This document shows positions 1 to 8,019 of a stretch of DNA of 64,000 nucleotides, piece after piece (position 1 is the stretch's first letter; the number at the start of each line of letters is the position of its first letter). Source of the DNA: Chthonomonas sp. UBA2362. Its GTDB lineage: Bacteria > Armatimonadota > Fimbriimonadia > Fimbriimonadales > Fimbriimonadaceae. The notes under the pieces are model-generated. The model was given only the letters and a program-made list of their open reading frames with translations, was not told the DNA's origin and made no database searches. The stretch is taken from NCBI GenBank assembly GCA_002344135.1, contig DDTO01000002.1:608794-672793 (forward strand), read 5' to 3'. A program made the translations under genes and the position numbers.

Positions 1-386
1 TGAATGTCGCCCATCGCACGGCTGACCTGTCCGGTCGGCTTCTCCAGGACTTGCACCCAGTCGGAGGCGTAGACGTGTCCGGACGCGCCGATGGCGACCT
101 TCGAGTTGCGGCTTCCTGCGAGAATCGGGCGCTCGTAACCCACCTCGAGATCGAGGCCGATGGCGATGAAGAGATCGGCGCCGGACACCTTGCTCATGTA
201 GCTCGGCTTGGCTTCGATGCGGTGGGGGTCCCGAGCCCCGACGACGATCGCGGAGACGGAGACGTACTTGCCGCCGACGGCGGCGACGATCGAGGCCAAG
301 TCGGGAGTGGTAGTCACCACCTTCGTTACCGCGAAACAGGCAGTCGAAAGGGACGCGAGAAGGGAACCAAGTAGTAGTCGTGTCAT
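1..386 (-). CDS. metal ABC transporter substrate-binding protein, TroA/ZnuA family (partial)
   Basis: Reading leftward from an ATG at 386, with GAGGAG six bases upstream, gives a signal-peptide-like start (MTRLLLGSLLASLSTACFA) and then TTTPDLASIVAAVGG. The motif DPHRIEAKPSYMSK followed by GADLFI matches the first metal-ligand loop (Asp-Pro-His) of periplasmic zinc/manganese-binding proteins of the TroA family. Proteins of this family deliver Zn2+ or Mn2+ to an inner-membrane ABC transporter. The frame is open to base 1, so about 128 residues are visible and the C-terminal lobe, and any permease and ATPase genes, lie outside. It starts 10 bp after a porin-like gene on the same strand, which suggests one metal-uptake operon. 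Zinc rather than manganese is inference from that context. Confidence 0.8.
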   Translation of the reverse strand, partial: MTRLLLGSLLASLSTACFAVTKVVTTTPDLASIVAAVGGKYVSVSAIVVGARDPHRIEAKPSYMSKVSGADLFIAIGLDLEVGYERPILAGSRNSKVAIGASGHVYASDWVQVLEKPTGQVSRAMGDI

Positions 387-396
387 CGTCGTCTCC

Positions 397-1506
397 TCAA
401 TAGCGGTGCGCCGGGTGAGCCCCGATCGCCCATTGGAACTGAAGGTTCAGCAGGTTTCGAGCGGGAGCGAAGTTGCTCTCGATGCGCTGGAACTCGGCTC
501 GCCAATGGTGAAACTCCGTTACCTTCAGCGTGGCCCCCAGGGACCAGGCTCGACGGATGTCGTCGGTTCCGGGAACTTCGCTGTAGTCGTATTTGACGTA
601 GGCGTGCAAGCGCGGGCGCAATTCGATGGTAACCGCCGCGAAAGCCCCGAAGCTGGTCTCGTGGATTCCGCCGGGCCGAGCCCAGAATGCTTCACCTTCG
701 AAGTCGAGCGAGCTTCCTTGGCCTCCGGGCCGCAATTTGTAAGTCACCTCGGCGGCGAAGAGCTGCGAGCGCTTGCGCTCTTCTTCGCTCGAGGACGGGC
801 CGTTGGCGTAGCTGAAGCCCACTTGGGCAGAGGCGTCCGCTCCGAAGTCGAAGAACGTGCGGTAGGCGCCGACGAAAGTGGGCGCGCCCGCGTTCGCGCC
901 GGCGAAGATGCCGAGGTCATGAGAGTCGAAGGCTTCGAGGGTGATCTCGTTGAACCGGTCCCCGGGAAAGAGGTAGCTGAACGAAACGCCCCCCGCTCGA
1001 AGCCCCTCGTCACCGAGCACGTCCTGTACCATGAGAGGATAGTCGAGCCAGTTCAGCTGATCGGCATGGTTTCTCTGTACACGTCCAATGGCAGCGGCGA
1101 ACTTGCCGAATCTAGCCGAGAGGCCGCGACCGAGATTGTTGTAGCGCCCGAATGCTTCCTCCACCTCGGCATGGGTCTCCCCGTCCTCGTCCGCAAACGC
1201 GATGGTGGCCTCGGCTCGAAGGAAAGGGTCCACGTCGGCGGCTAATCCGAGTTCGGCTTCCCTAAGGAAGACCCGCTTGCGCCCGGCGCGGTCGGAGTCG
1301 ATCGCGTTCCAGCGAAAGTCGGTGACAAGCGAGATTTCGGGATCAAATGTGCTCTTGTTTCGGGGTGTCGGGTCCGGCGCGGGCTGCGTGCTGGAATCTT
1401 GTGCTCTGGCGATCGTTGGAAGAGGATCGGGGTCCGGGCAAGACGTAGCGATGCAGAGCATCGGCGCGACGGCCGACGCGAAAGCGGTTCCGATAATACA
1501 AGTCAA
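397..1506 (-). CDS. outer-membrane porin-like beta-barrel protein
   Basis: A 369-residue protein that begins at a TTG preceded by GGAGGA, nine bases away; no better start is nearby. The N-terminus is hydrophobic (MTCIIGTAFASAVAPMLCIA), followed by a Pro/Thr linker to about residue 50 and then alternating aromatic and polar strands to the end (for example RAEATIAFADEDGE, LHAYVKYDYSEV), typical of a transmembrane beta-barrel. An REAELGLAADVDPFLRAEA stretch resembles porins of the phosphate-selective or zinc-regulated type. It lies between a small His/Cys membrane protein and a TroA-family binding protein on the same strand, so passage of metal ions across the outer membrane is the likely role. 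Substrate specificity is inference. Confidence 0.65.
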   Translation of the reverse strand: MTCIIGTAFASAVAPMLCIATSCPDPDPLPTIARAQDSSTQPAPDPTPRNKSTFDPEISLVTDFRWNAIDSDRAGRKRVFLREAELGLAADVDPFLRAEATIAFADEDGETHAEVEEAFGRYNNLGRGLSARFGKFAAAIGRVQRNHADQLNWLDYPLMVQDVLGDEGLRAGGVSFSYLFPGDRFNEITLEAFDSHDLGIFAGANAGAPTFVGAYRTFFDFGADASAQVGFSYANGPSSSEEERKRSQLFAAEVTYKLRPGGQGSSLDFEGEAFWARPGGIHETSFGAFAAVTIELRPRLHAYVKYDYSEVPGTDDIRRAWSLGATLKVTEFHHWRAEFQRIESNFAPARNLLNLQFQWAIGAHPAHRY

Positions 1507-1575
1507 GGATGGGTTCCTCCGTGTGCCGCTGCGACGAAGCGGCTGGCAGGGGTCGCCGCGCGACGCGCAGCGGCC

Positions 1576-1995
1576 CTACGACGAGGAACGACCCTTGGGA
1601 GGAGCCCGCGGGGGGCCGGTCTTGAGGACGAAGGAGGGGAGCCGGGCTCTGGGGCAAGCGAAACGCCGCGCCGCGAGTACCGGGGCTCCGATAGGTCGCG
1701 CATCGTGGACAGACGCGAGCACGGCGACCTGCTCGACCTGGATTGGCGAAGCGGCTCGCTCGAGGACCCGAGCGCGTCTGGCGTCGGCCGAGCGCAGGAC
1801 GAAGAAGTCCAGCCCGATCGGAGTGAAGTCGGACTTTCGCCGACCCGGTGGCAGGCAAAGACACTGCAAGCAACGGTTTTCGCCGGTGTGCCGGTGGCTG
1901 CCTTCCGCTACGCTGGCGGCAAGCCATAGCGAGGCGGCAAGCAGGGTCAGCTGCCGAAGAATCCTAACCGTTTTCGATGCGATGCCGAGCTTCAA
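1576..1995 (-). CDS. small membrane protein with His/Cys motif (DUF2946-like), putative metal-related
   Basis: A 139-residue frame starting at TTG with GAGGA nine bases upstream. Residues 10-30 form a hydrophobic segment (VRILRQLTLLAASLWLAASV), followed by SHRHTGENRCLQCLCLP, a His-x-His and Cys-x-x-Cys arrangement. Small proteins of this plan (membrane segment, His cluster, CxxC) are common beside metal-uptake genes and recall DUF2946. The second half is rich in Arg, Ala and Pro and has no recognisable domain. It is the first gene of the minus-strand set leading into the porin (70 bp gap) and the TroA-family protein. The coding call rests on the N-terminal half and the context; the C-terminal half could be poorly conserved. 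Confidence 0.5.
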   Translation of the reverse strand: MKLGIASKTVRILRQLTLLAASLWLAASVAEGSHRHTGENRCLQCLCLPPGRRKSDFTPIGLDFFVLRSADARRARVLERAASPIQVEQVAVLASVHDARPIGAPVLAARRFACPRARLPSFVLKTGPPRAPPKGRSSS

Positions 1996-2045
1996 CGTCC
2001 GAAGTCCTCGTACGGCGGCATCTTACCACTGGCATTGCCGTCCAT

Positions 2046-2085
2046 CGTGGTTTCGGAGTCCTGTCGATCCTGCGGCGAAACCACG
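2046..2085. promoter_or_regulatory. 10-bp inverted repeat between divergent genes
   Basis: CGTGGTTTCG at 2046-2055 and its exact reverse complement CGAAACCACG at 2076-2085 are separated by 20 bases. They lie between the metal operon (starts 1995, minus) and the alpha/beta hydrolase (starts 2112, plus). It could be an operator for either side or an RNA hairpin in the hydrolase leader. It does not resemble a canonical Fur or Zur box. Confidence 0.35.
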
Positions 2086-2111
2086 CCGCCGCCCGCGCCG
2101 TTTACCGGAAT

Positions 2112-2963
2112 ATGGCCCGCTGGCGACGTAGGAGAGTACTGCTCGGGACGATCGCCGTCCTTTCCGGGCTTTACCTAGGGGGTAGCTGGTGGTCGGCAAG
2201 CCGGATCGTCAGTCCAAGACCAGGAATGCCAGCGCGTCCGGCCGAGCTGGTGGCCGATGCCTTGCAGGATGGCTCGACAATCTGGATCCGGGAAGCGGGC
2301 GCGAAGCCGAAAGCTGCCTTTGTCTTCGTCCATGGCCTGGGTGGCGACATGCAGCACTGGGTGGGGGCCATGTCGAGCTTGGCTGACAAGGGCTACGCGT
2401 CTCTGACTATCGCCATGCCCGGACACGATGATAGCCCCTACGGCAGGGTGGGCTTCGGTCCCCTGGAGTCGAAGGTGGTGCTTCAGGCCGCCCAAGCCGC
2501 CCGCAGGAGATGGCCCGACGCCAAGGTAGTTCTCGTCGGGGTGAGCTTGGGTGGTTCGGCTTGCTGGCTCGCGGTGCAGCACGACCCGACTTGCGCGAAC
2601 GGAGTGGTGACGGAGAGTGCCTTCGCTCGACTCGAGCCAGCGGTCGATGGCTGGTTTTCGCGTATGGGCTCGCTCGGCCAGGTCCTCTTCGCACCGACTC
2701 GATGGATGGCCAGGAGGATGGTGGACGTCGATCCCGCCAAAGTGAATCCCGTCGAGGGTGCCCGCTCTTTCCCCGGCCCATCCGCGATCCTGCACGCCGA
2801 GAATGACGGGGTGATCGCGCGATTTCACGGCGAGGAACTCGCGAGGGCGGCAGGGATCGAACTGCAGATTATCCCGGATTGTGCCCATGCACAGGGGTAC
2901 TCCTGGTCCCCTGGCAGAATGGAAGAGGCGATGCTCGACGTGGCCGACCGGGCACAGGACTAA
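2112..2963 (+). CDS. alpha/beta hydrolase, membrane-anchored
   Basis: From the ATG at 2112 this encodes 283 residues. RRRRVLLGTIAVLSGLYLGG near the start is an uncleaved signal or membrane anchor. Family motifs are the oxyanion region FVHGLGGDMQHW, the nucleophile elbow GVSLGG (Ser), an acid in LHAENDG and a late His in DCAHAQG, so the catalytic triad is complete. The fold resembles monoglyceride-lipase or hydrolase_4 proteins that act on ester bonds of lipids or small molecules. The frame is open upstream, but the anchor motif right after ATG 2112 favours this start. The substrate is unknown. Confidence 0.8.
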   Translation: MARWRRRRVLLGTIAVLSGLYLGGSWWSASRIVSPRPGMPARPAELVADALQDGSTIWIREAGAKPKAAFVFVHGLGGDMQHWVGAMSSLADKGYASLTIAMPGHDDSPYGRVGFGPLESKVVLQAAQAARRRWPDAKVVLVGVSLGGSACWLAVQHDPTCANGVVTESAFARLEPAVDGWFSRMGSLGQVLFAPTRWMARRMVDVDPAKVNPVEGARSFPGPSAILHAENDGVIARFHGEELARAAGIELQIIPDCAHAQGYSWSPGRMEEAMLDVADRAQD

Positions 2964-3036
2964 CCTTGGTGAGCCCCTTTGCACGCTACCGCGTACGAGC
3001 CCGAGTGCAAATCAACTGGCTTATGGACGAGGAACG

Positions 3037-3042
3037 CATAAT
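3037..3042 (+). promoter_or_regulatory. -10-like hexamer CATAAT, leaderless start
   Basis: CATAAT ends six bases before the ATG at 3049 and there is no Shine-Dalgarno sequence. This spacing would place the transcription start at or next to the start codon. Confidence 0.4.
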
Positions 3043-3048
3043 CCGTCC

Positions 3049-3474
3049 ATGACGACACGTCACCTTCTCCTGGCCTTGGGGTTTCTCACGCTCCTCGTGA
3101 GCTGTAAGTCGAAGCCGACCTTGGTCGGGACTTGGACCGGGTCGCTGCCCGTTCAGGGAATCGAAGTCTTGATGACGTTTCGCTTCGGAAGCGATGGCAC
3201 GCTCGCCCTCACCCAAACCGCGGCCGGACAGACTTCCGTCCAGGCCGGTTCATACAAGGAACTAGAGAGGTCGTTTACGTTCACGCCGAAGTCGATCGAG
3301 GGCGCGCACATCCCGAAGGCGACCGTCGATCAGATGAATGCGATGATCGCTGCCAATCCCCAGACCGTAACGTTCGCGCTCGAGTGGAAAGATGCCGACA
3401 CGGTCGTCGTCACGCAACAGGGAGCCGCATCCGTCGTGGCCGCACCGATGACGCTGAAGCGCGGCAAGACCTAA
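3049..3474 (+). CDS. putative lipoprotein of unknown function
   Basis: A 141-residue protein with a classical lipoprotein signal: MTTRHLLLALGFLTLLVSC with Cys19 as the lipidation site, then KSKPTLVGTWTG. The remainder (LVGTWTGSL...MTFRFGSDGTLAL...SYKELERSFTFTP) resembles lipocalin-like or META-like single-domain lipoproteins that begin with a GxW motif, so a small beta-barrel is likely. It is monocistronic: a hydrolase precedes it on the same strand 85 bp away, and the next gene (dnaK) is convergent. No specific function can be given. Confidence 0.7.
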   Translation: MTTRHLLLALGFLTLLVSCKSKPTLVGTWTGSLPVQGIEVLMTFRFGSDGTLALTQTAAGQTSVQAGSYKELERSFTFTPKSIEGAHIPKATVDQMNAMIAANPQTVTFALEWKDADTVVVTQQGAASVVAAPMTLKRGKT

Positions 3475-3527
3475 CCCCCGTCCTCCAATCGTCGGGACGG
3501 CTGCGGAGCATTCTTGGCTCGCCGAAG

Positions 3528-3642
3528 AAAGCGCGGTCGAGCCCGCGCACTCCAAAGAGATCTCGTTTCAAACTAGTTCGGGCCAGCCTAAAGACTTGGG
3601 CTGGCCCGAACACGCGCGGTCGAGCCCGCGCACTCCAAAGAG
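3528..3642. repeat. pair of REP-like palindromic repeats flanking a hairpin
   Basis: Two direct copies, 3531-3559 and 3614-3642, share 29 identical bases that begin GCGCGGTCGAGCCCGCGC and end ACTCCAAAGAG. The GC-rich part is a near-perfect palindrome and the ACTCCAAA tail is conserved in every other copy in this window. The copies flank the terminator hairpin at 3576-3611 between two convergent genes. Confidence 0.75.
3576..3611. terminator. 13-bp perfect hairpin between convergent genes
   Basis: GTTCGGGCCAGCC (3576-3588) pairs exactly with GGCTGGCCCGAAC (3599-3611) across a 10-base loop. It sits between the lipoprotein gene (ends 3474, plus) and dnaK (ends 3645, minus). There is no T-run, but the position and strength suit a bidirectional terminator. 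Confidence 0.6.
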
Positions 3643-3644
3643 GC

Positions 3645-5567
3645 CTACTTCTCTTCCTTGAACTCCGCGTCGATCACGTCGTCGCCGCCCGAGCCATTGT
3701 TCGAGACTCCGGCTCCGACCTTGTCTCCCGCTTCATCCACGGTGCCGCCTTGCTCACCCGATGACTTATACAGCTGCTCGGCGAGCTGGTGGCTCTCGCT
3801 CTCCAGTTCGTTGAAGGCCGTCTGGATCGCGCCTTGGTCCTCGGTTCCGAGGTGCTGGCGCAACGCCCGGACCTTGTCTTCGATCCGGCTCTTGTCGGCC
3901 TCGCTGATCTTGTCACCGAGCTCGCGAACGGTCTTCTCGACGCTGTAGCACAGGGTCTCCGACTTGTTCTTGAGTTCTTGAAGCTCCTGGGCCTGGCGGT
4001 CGGATTCGGCGTTGGCTTCGGCTTCCTTCACCATACGCTCGATCTCGTCCTTGCTCAAGCTGCCCGAGCCGGTGATCGTGATCTTCTGCTGGTTGCCGGT
4101 GGCCTTGTCCTGGGCGCTGACCTGCAAGATGCCGTTGGCGTCGATGTCGAACGTGACCTCGATCTGCGGCACGCGGGCTGGGGCGGGCGGAATGCCCGCG
4201 AGGTGGAACTTGCCGATGCTCTTGTTGTCGCGCGCGAGGGGCCGCTCGCCCTGGAGGATATGGATTTCCACTTCGGGCTGATTGTCCGACGCCGTCGTAT
4301 AGATGCGGCTCTTCTTGGTGGGGATCGTCGTGTTGCGCTCGATGATCTTGTCGAAAATGCCGCCCTGCGTCTCCACGCCCAGGCTGAGCGGGGTGACGTC
4401 GAGGAGGACGATGTTCTTGACCTCGCCGCCGAGCACTCCCGCCTGGATCGCGGCGCCGACAGCCACGACCTCGTCGGGGTTCACGCTTCGGTTCGGCTCC
4501 TTGTCGGTCAGCTTCTTGACCAGTTCCTGCACCATGGGGATGCGCGTGCTGCCGCCGACGAGGATGACCTCGTCGAGCTGATTCGGCTTCAACTTCGCGT
4601 CCTCGAGCGCGGTCTCGAACGGCTTCTTGATCCGCGCCATCAGGTCCGCGCACAGCTCCTCGAACTTCGCCCGCGTGAGGGTCATGTCGAGGTGCTTGGG
4701 CTGGTTGTCCACCGCGGTGATGTAGGGCAAGTTGATTTGCGTGCTGACCTGGCTGCTGAGCTCGATCTTCGCGCGCTCGGCGGCCTCGCGAAGGCGCTGG
4801 AGGGCGTCCTTTTGCTGGAGCAGATCGATGCCCTGATCCTTCTTGAACTCGGCGGCTAGCCAATCCACGATCTTCTGGTCGAAGTCGTCGCCGCCCAGAT
4901 GGCTGTCGCCGGCGGTTGCCTTGACCTCGAAGACGCCCTCACCGACATCGAGGATCGACACGTCGAACGTGCCGCCGCCGAGGTCGAAGACAAGGATCGT
5001 CTCGTTGGCCTTCTTGTCGAGCCCGTAGGCCAGTGAGGCCGCGGTCGGCTCGTTGATGATGCGCAGGACCTTGAGGCCCGCGATCTCGCCGGCGTCCTTG
5101 GTGGCCTTGCGCTGGCTGTCGTTGAAGTAGGCGGGGACGGTGATGACGGCCTGATCGACGGTCTCGCCCAGGTACGCCTCGGCGTCCGCCTTGAGCTTCT
5201 GCAGGATCATCGCGCTGATCTCTTCGGGCGTGAAGTCCTTGTCGACGGCGGGGATGTGGACGACGGCGTTGCCCTTCTTGTCGGCCTTGACCTTGTAAGC
5301 GACGCGCCCCGCCTCGTTGGTGACTTCGCTGAGCTTGTGGCCCATGAATCGCTTGATGCTGCTGACGGTGTTCTCGGGGTTGACGACAGCCTGTCGCTTG
5401 GCGGTGACGCCGACGAGCCGCTCGCCGTTGTTCTTGAATCCGACGACGCTAGGCAGCGTGCGCGTGCCCTCCGCCGTCGCGATAACGACCGGCTCTCCCC
5501 CTTCCATCACGGCGACGACCGAATTGGTCGTCCCGAGGTCGATTCCTACTGTTCTTCCCATTTTCAC
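3645..5567 (-). CDS. dnaK: molecular chaperone DnaK (Hsp70)
   Basis: This encodes 640 residues, the usual length for DnaK. The ATPase domain starts GRTVGIDLGTTNSVVAVMEG and carries phosphate loop 2 (ILVFDLGGGTFDVSILD) and the adenosine motif (VILVGGSTRIPMVQ). The linker and substrate-binding domain follow (LLDVTPLSLGVETQGG), then the alpha-helical lid and an acidic C-terminal tail (DDVIDAEFKEEK). The ATG at 5567 has AGGAG seven bases upstream. DnaK folds client proteins with DnaJ and GrpE, but neither gene is adjacent, so here dnaK stands alone. A TATAAT and an inverted repeat lie upstream. Confidence 0.98.
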   Translation of the reverse strand: MKMGRTVGIDLGTTNSVVAVMEGGEPVVIATAEGTRTLPSVVGFKNNGERLVGVTAKRQAVVNPENTVSSIKRFMGHKLSEVTNEAGRVAYKVKADKKGNAVVHIPAVDKDFTPEEISAMILQKLKADAEAYLGETVDQAVITVPAYFNDSQRKATKDAGEIAGLKVLRIINEPTAASLAYGLDKKANETILVFDLGGGTFDVSILDVGEGVFEVKATAGDSHLGGDDFDQKIVDWLAAEFKKDQGIDLLQQKDALQRLREAAERAKIELSSQVSTQINLPYITAVDNQPKHLDMTLTRAKFEELCADLMARIKKPFETALEDAKLKPNQLDEVILVGGSTRIPMVQELVKKLTDKEPNRSVNPDEVVAVGAAIQAGVLGGEVKNIVLLDVTPLSLGVETQGGIFDKIIERNTTIPTKKSRIYTTASDNQPEVEIHILQGERPLARDNKSIGKFHLAGIPPAPARVPQIEVTFDIDANGILQVSAQDKATGNQQKITITGSGSLSKDEIERMVKEAEANAESDRQAQELQELKNKSETLCYSVEKTVRELGDKISEADKSRIEDKVRALRQHLGTEDQGAIQTAFNELESESHQLAEQLYKSSGEQGGTVDEAGDKVGAGVSNNGSGGDDVIDAEFKEEK

Positions 5568-5586
5568 TCCTAATTTTAGACTATTC

Positions 5587-5631
5587 GCTCAAGCGACTTG
5601 AGCCCTTTATCATCAAGTAACGCGGATTATA
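5587..5631 (-). promoter_or_regulatory. dnaK promoter -10 and leader inverted repeat
   Basis: On the minus strand a perfect TATAAT (5631-5626) is followed about 20 bases later by GCTCAAG-CGA-CTTGAGC (5603-5587), a 7-bp inverted repeat with a three-base centre, then the Shine-Dalgarno and ATG. No good -35 is visible and there is no CIRCE element. The inverted repeat would be in the 5' leader, where it could act as an operator or RNA structure in heat-shock control. Confidence 0.45.
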
Positions 5632-5710
5632 CCCGAGCGGTTCCCGGCTCGGCTAGCCGAGTGGGTGAATGCGCGCGCCTGCCCGCGCTCTGGATCATCG
5701 CCTATCCTGA

Positions 5711-5716
5711 TAAGAT
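5711..5716 (+). promoter_or_regulatory. -10-like hexamer TAAGAT, leaderless start
   Basis: TAAGAT ends seven bases before the ATG at 5724. No Shine-Dalgarno sequence is present, which supports this start codon and a leaderless mRNA. Confidence 0.35.
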
Positions 5717-5723
5717 TGTCGAG

Positions 5724-6782
5724 ATGTCTAGCCTGCGGGTCTGCATCCTGTCACTTTCCCTCGTCCTCGCCTCGTCCGGCCTCGCTCAATCGAGCCCGGC
5801 ACCGCGGGTCGACGCCCTGATCCACGAGGAGATGGCGCGGCAGCACATCCCAGGCGTGGCGGTCGGAGTGGTCCGCAACGGCGAGGTCGTGATGGCGAAG
5901 GGCTACGGTTTCGCGAACTTAGAACTCGGGGCAAAGGTGACGCCCGAAACCGTTTTCAAGATCGCCTCGGTCAGCAAGCAGTTCATCGCGGCCGCGGTCA
6001 TGCTGCTGGTCCAAGACGGCAAGCTGGGGCTCGACGACCCCTTGGCCGGGTTCTTCGAGGATGCGCCGAATGGGTGGAGGCGTATCACGCTACGGCATCT
6101 GCTCTCGCACACCTCCGGCTTCGAACGGGAACTGCCGGGGTGGGATTACCTGAAGACATACTCCGAAGCCGAAATCGAGGCGATGGCGCGACAGGGGAAG
6201 ATCGAGTTCGCTCCGCGGGAGCGGTACCAGTACTCCAACACAGCCTACTTCCTACTCGGCCTTGTCGTGAGCAAGGTCTCCGGCAAGCCTTGGGCGGACT
6301 TCATGCGCAAGAGGGTCTTCGAGCCGCTGGGGATGAACGCGACCCGCGCCACGACTTGGCGAGACCTCGTGCCCAACCGCGCCTCCGGCTACGATTGGAG
6401 CGGCTCGGGATGGACGAACGACCGGGCCCTGCTCTCGGTGCGTACCAGCGGCGCGTTCTTGAGCAGCGTGACCGACCTGGCCCGGTGGGAAGCCGCGCTC
6501 GTCACCAACCGGGTCCTGACCGCCGCGAGTCTGCGGCAGATGGGGGCCGCCACTCGGCTCGCCGGCGGTGGGTCGCATCCCTATGGGCTGGGGTGGAACC
6601 TCGAGGAGTACCGCGGCCGGAGGGCTATGGGCCATGGCGGCGCGCTGCTCGGGTTCCGGAGCCACTACTTGCGCTTGCTCGACGACGGACTCACCGTGAT
6701 CGTCCTCGCCAACTCCAGCTCGGCGAATGCAGGCTTGCTGGCCCAGCGCCTCGCGGCATGCTGGCTGCCGGACTTGGATTGA
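5724..6782 (+). CDS. secreted serine hydrolase, beta-lactamase class C / Pbp4-like family
   Basis: A 352-residue protein with a signal peptide (MSSLRVCILSLSLVLASSGLAQ). Class C penicillin-binding motifs are present: SVSK (SxxK nucleophile), YSNTAY (YxN) and GHGGALLGF (the HxG equivalent of the KTG box). Members of this family are D-aminopeptidases, esterases or beta-lactamase-like hydrolases acting outside the cytoplasm. ATG 5724 is chosen because the signal peptide begins there and a TAAGAT sits seven bases upstream. The coding signal does not stop at 6782: two other frames downstream carry what looks like the family's accessory C-terminal domain (see next entry). Confidence 0.85.
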   Translation: MSSLRVCILSLSLVLASSGLAQSSPAPRVDALIHEEMARQHIPGVAVGVVRNGEVVMAKGYGFANLELGAKVTPETVFKIASVSKQFIAAAVMLLVQDGKLGLDDPLAGFFEDAPNGWRRITLRHLLSHTSGFERELPGWDYLKTYSEAEIEAMARQGKIEFAPRERYQYSNTAYFLLGLVVSKVSGKPWADFMRKRVFEPLGMNATRATTWRDLVPNRASGYDWSGSGWTNDRALLSVRTSGAFLSSVTDLARWEAALVTNRVLTAASLRQMGAATRLAGGGSHPYGLGWNLEEYRGRRAMGHGGALLGFRSHYLRLLDDGLTVIVLANSSSANAGLLAQRLAACWLPDLD

Positions 6783-7122
6783 ACACGTGGAAGCCCGAGA
6801 AGGATCCCGCGCCCGGGCGCAAGAAGGTGATTGAGGCTGGATTGGCGAGGCTGGCCGAGGGGGAGCCGTTCGGCGAGCCGGCCACGTCGACACTGGCTCA
6901 AGGACTGCGTTCCTTGCCCGCGGCGGATCGAACGGCGTTCATGGGCCTTACGCTGTTCGATTTCGCCAGGGGGCACAGGCCCCGGGAACGGTGCTCCGTA
7001 TTGGTGAAGTTGTACGAGCAATTACGGCGTATCGGCTGGGCTCGACCGGGACGAAGGGCTTCGTGACCGCGTATTGGAACGCGGCCGGTCAACTGACCGG
7101 AATCGAGATGTCGGACGACTGA
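6783..7122 (+). pseudogene. out-of-frame C-terminal domain remnant of the serine hydrolase
   Basis: Directly after the stop at 6782 the +1-shifted frame reads RKKVIEAGLARLAEGEPF...LPAADRTAFMGLTLFDFA. A further shift near the G-run at 6969-6973 gives AITAYRLGSTGTKGFVTAYW and ends GQLTGIEMSDD at 7120-7122. The last part looks like the C-terminal domain (YRYR..., LDxDGKIxGL) found after many beta-lactamase-family domains. Two frame changes are needed, so this is either a decayed 3' end or two base-calling errors. It overlaps the convergent membrane gene by 34 bp. Confidence 0.4.
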
Positions 7123-7829
7123 GTGCGGCCCTCCTCGACCACATCCAACGCGATAAAGACGAAGAGCACACTCCAGGCCGCCTCGCCGAGCAGGGCGAAG
7201 GGGAGTTGGAGCTTGAGGGGCAGGGAATACGTGCAGAGCACCATCGGAATCCAGAAACTCCAGCAGGGAATGAGGGTCGGCAGGACCTTCGTCCGATAGA
7301 ACGCAGACTTCCACACCTTGCACAGGTTGTTTAGCGAATAACGCCCTTCACGCCACTCGTAGAGACTGATCATGAAGGGCATGGAGATGAACGGCGCGAA
7401 AAGGCTCATATCAGCGACCGTCTTATAGAGAAGCGTCTTCCAATCCGTACCGTGGCCGAAGATTTGGGCCTGGCCCCAATAGAGGATATCGACCTGGATG
7501 CCGGTCAGCCCATAGGCGGTGCCGGTGAAGAGCATCAAGCCCAACCAGGCCCGATCGAAGCGACGGATGCGTCCGGTTACGGCCTTGGCGAGCTCGGCCA
7601 TCAGCCCACCCGCCGCAAAACCGCCGACGAAGGAAAAGAAGAAGCCGTAATGTGCCTTCCAAGCCGCCGGCGTCTCCGAGATCGCCCGCAATGCCGGGCT
7701 TTGGTAGTAGGCGATGACGAGCGCGGCCGCCATCGCTTGGATCAGCAGGAACGGCGCCCAATGCGCCCGCACCGCGGCAAGGCCGGGCGCGACGATCTGG
7801 CGGACCGAAGGGATGGGGGCGGGGCTCAT
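7089..7829 (-). CDS. multi-pass membrane protein of unknown function
   Basis: A 246-residue protein with at least four hydrophobic segments: about residues 24-43 (APFLLIQAMAAALVIAYY), 66-82 (YGFFFSFVGGFAAGGLM), 95-112 (WLGLMLFTGTAYGLTGI), and paired segments between about 145 and 225 (LFAPFISMPFMISLY; LIPCWSFWIPMVLCTY; ALLGEAAWSVLFVFIAL). The order and the W-x-x-P features faintly recall Mpv17/PMP22-like proteins but no family can be assigned with confidence. It is monocistronic and convergent with the serine hydrolase. Function unknown. Confidence 0.6.
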   Translation of the reverse strand: MSPAPIPSVRQIVAPGLAAVRAHWAPFLLIQAMAAALVIAYYQSPALRAISETPAAWKAHYGFFFSFVGGFAAGGLMAELAKAVTGRIRRFDRAWLGLMLFTGTAYGLTGIQVDILYWGQAQIFGHGTDWKTLLYKTVADMSLFAPFISMPFMISLYEWREGRYSLNNLCKVWKSAFYRTKVLPTLIPCWSFWIPMVLCTYSLPLKLQLPFALLGEAAWSVLFVFIALDVVEEGRTQSSDISIPVS

Positions 7830-7999
7830 GGGTGGCGGAGATGACGCGCGATGCCAGTATGACGTCAGACGCCATAGCGTTACCGCCTGCCCGGAACCTG
7901 ACGATGTCCAGTTTGTAGATCGAAGGCCTCACGAGGCTTGCGTCAAGTTGATCGATAGTGATCTACTATCCTGATTCCAGGAACTGGGACCCACGTCAG

Positions 8000-8019
8000 T
8001 TCGTCACGGATTCGTCACG
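8000..8019. promoter_or_regulatory. tandem direct repeat TTCGTCACG x2
   Basis: TTCGTCACG occurs at 8000-8008 and again at 8011-8019, an 11-bp (one helical turn) period, 61 bp before the PEP-CTERM gene start. A TACTAT follows at 8030-8035. The spacing suits a regulator bound on one DNA face, but no factor is known. Confidence 0.3.

Noticed and set aside
3789..4859. Long plus-strand open frame opposite dnaK (about 356 codons)
   Set aside because: It is the reverse reading of dnaK, with Leu/Arg/Asp/Val-rich sequence typical of an antisense shadow in GC-rich DNA.
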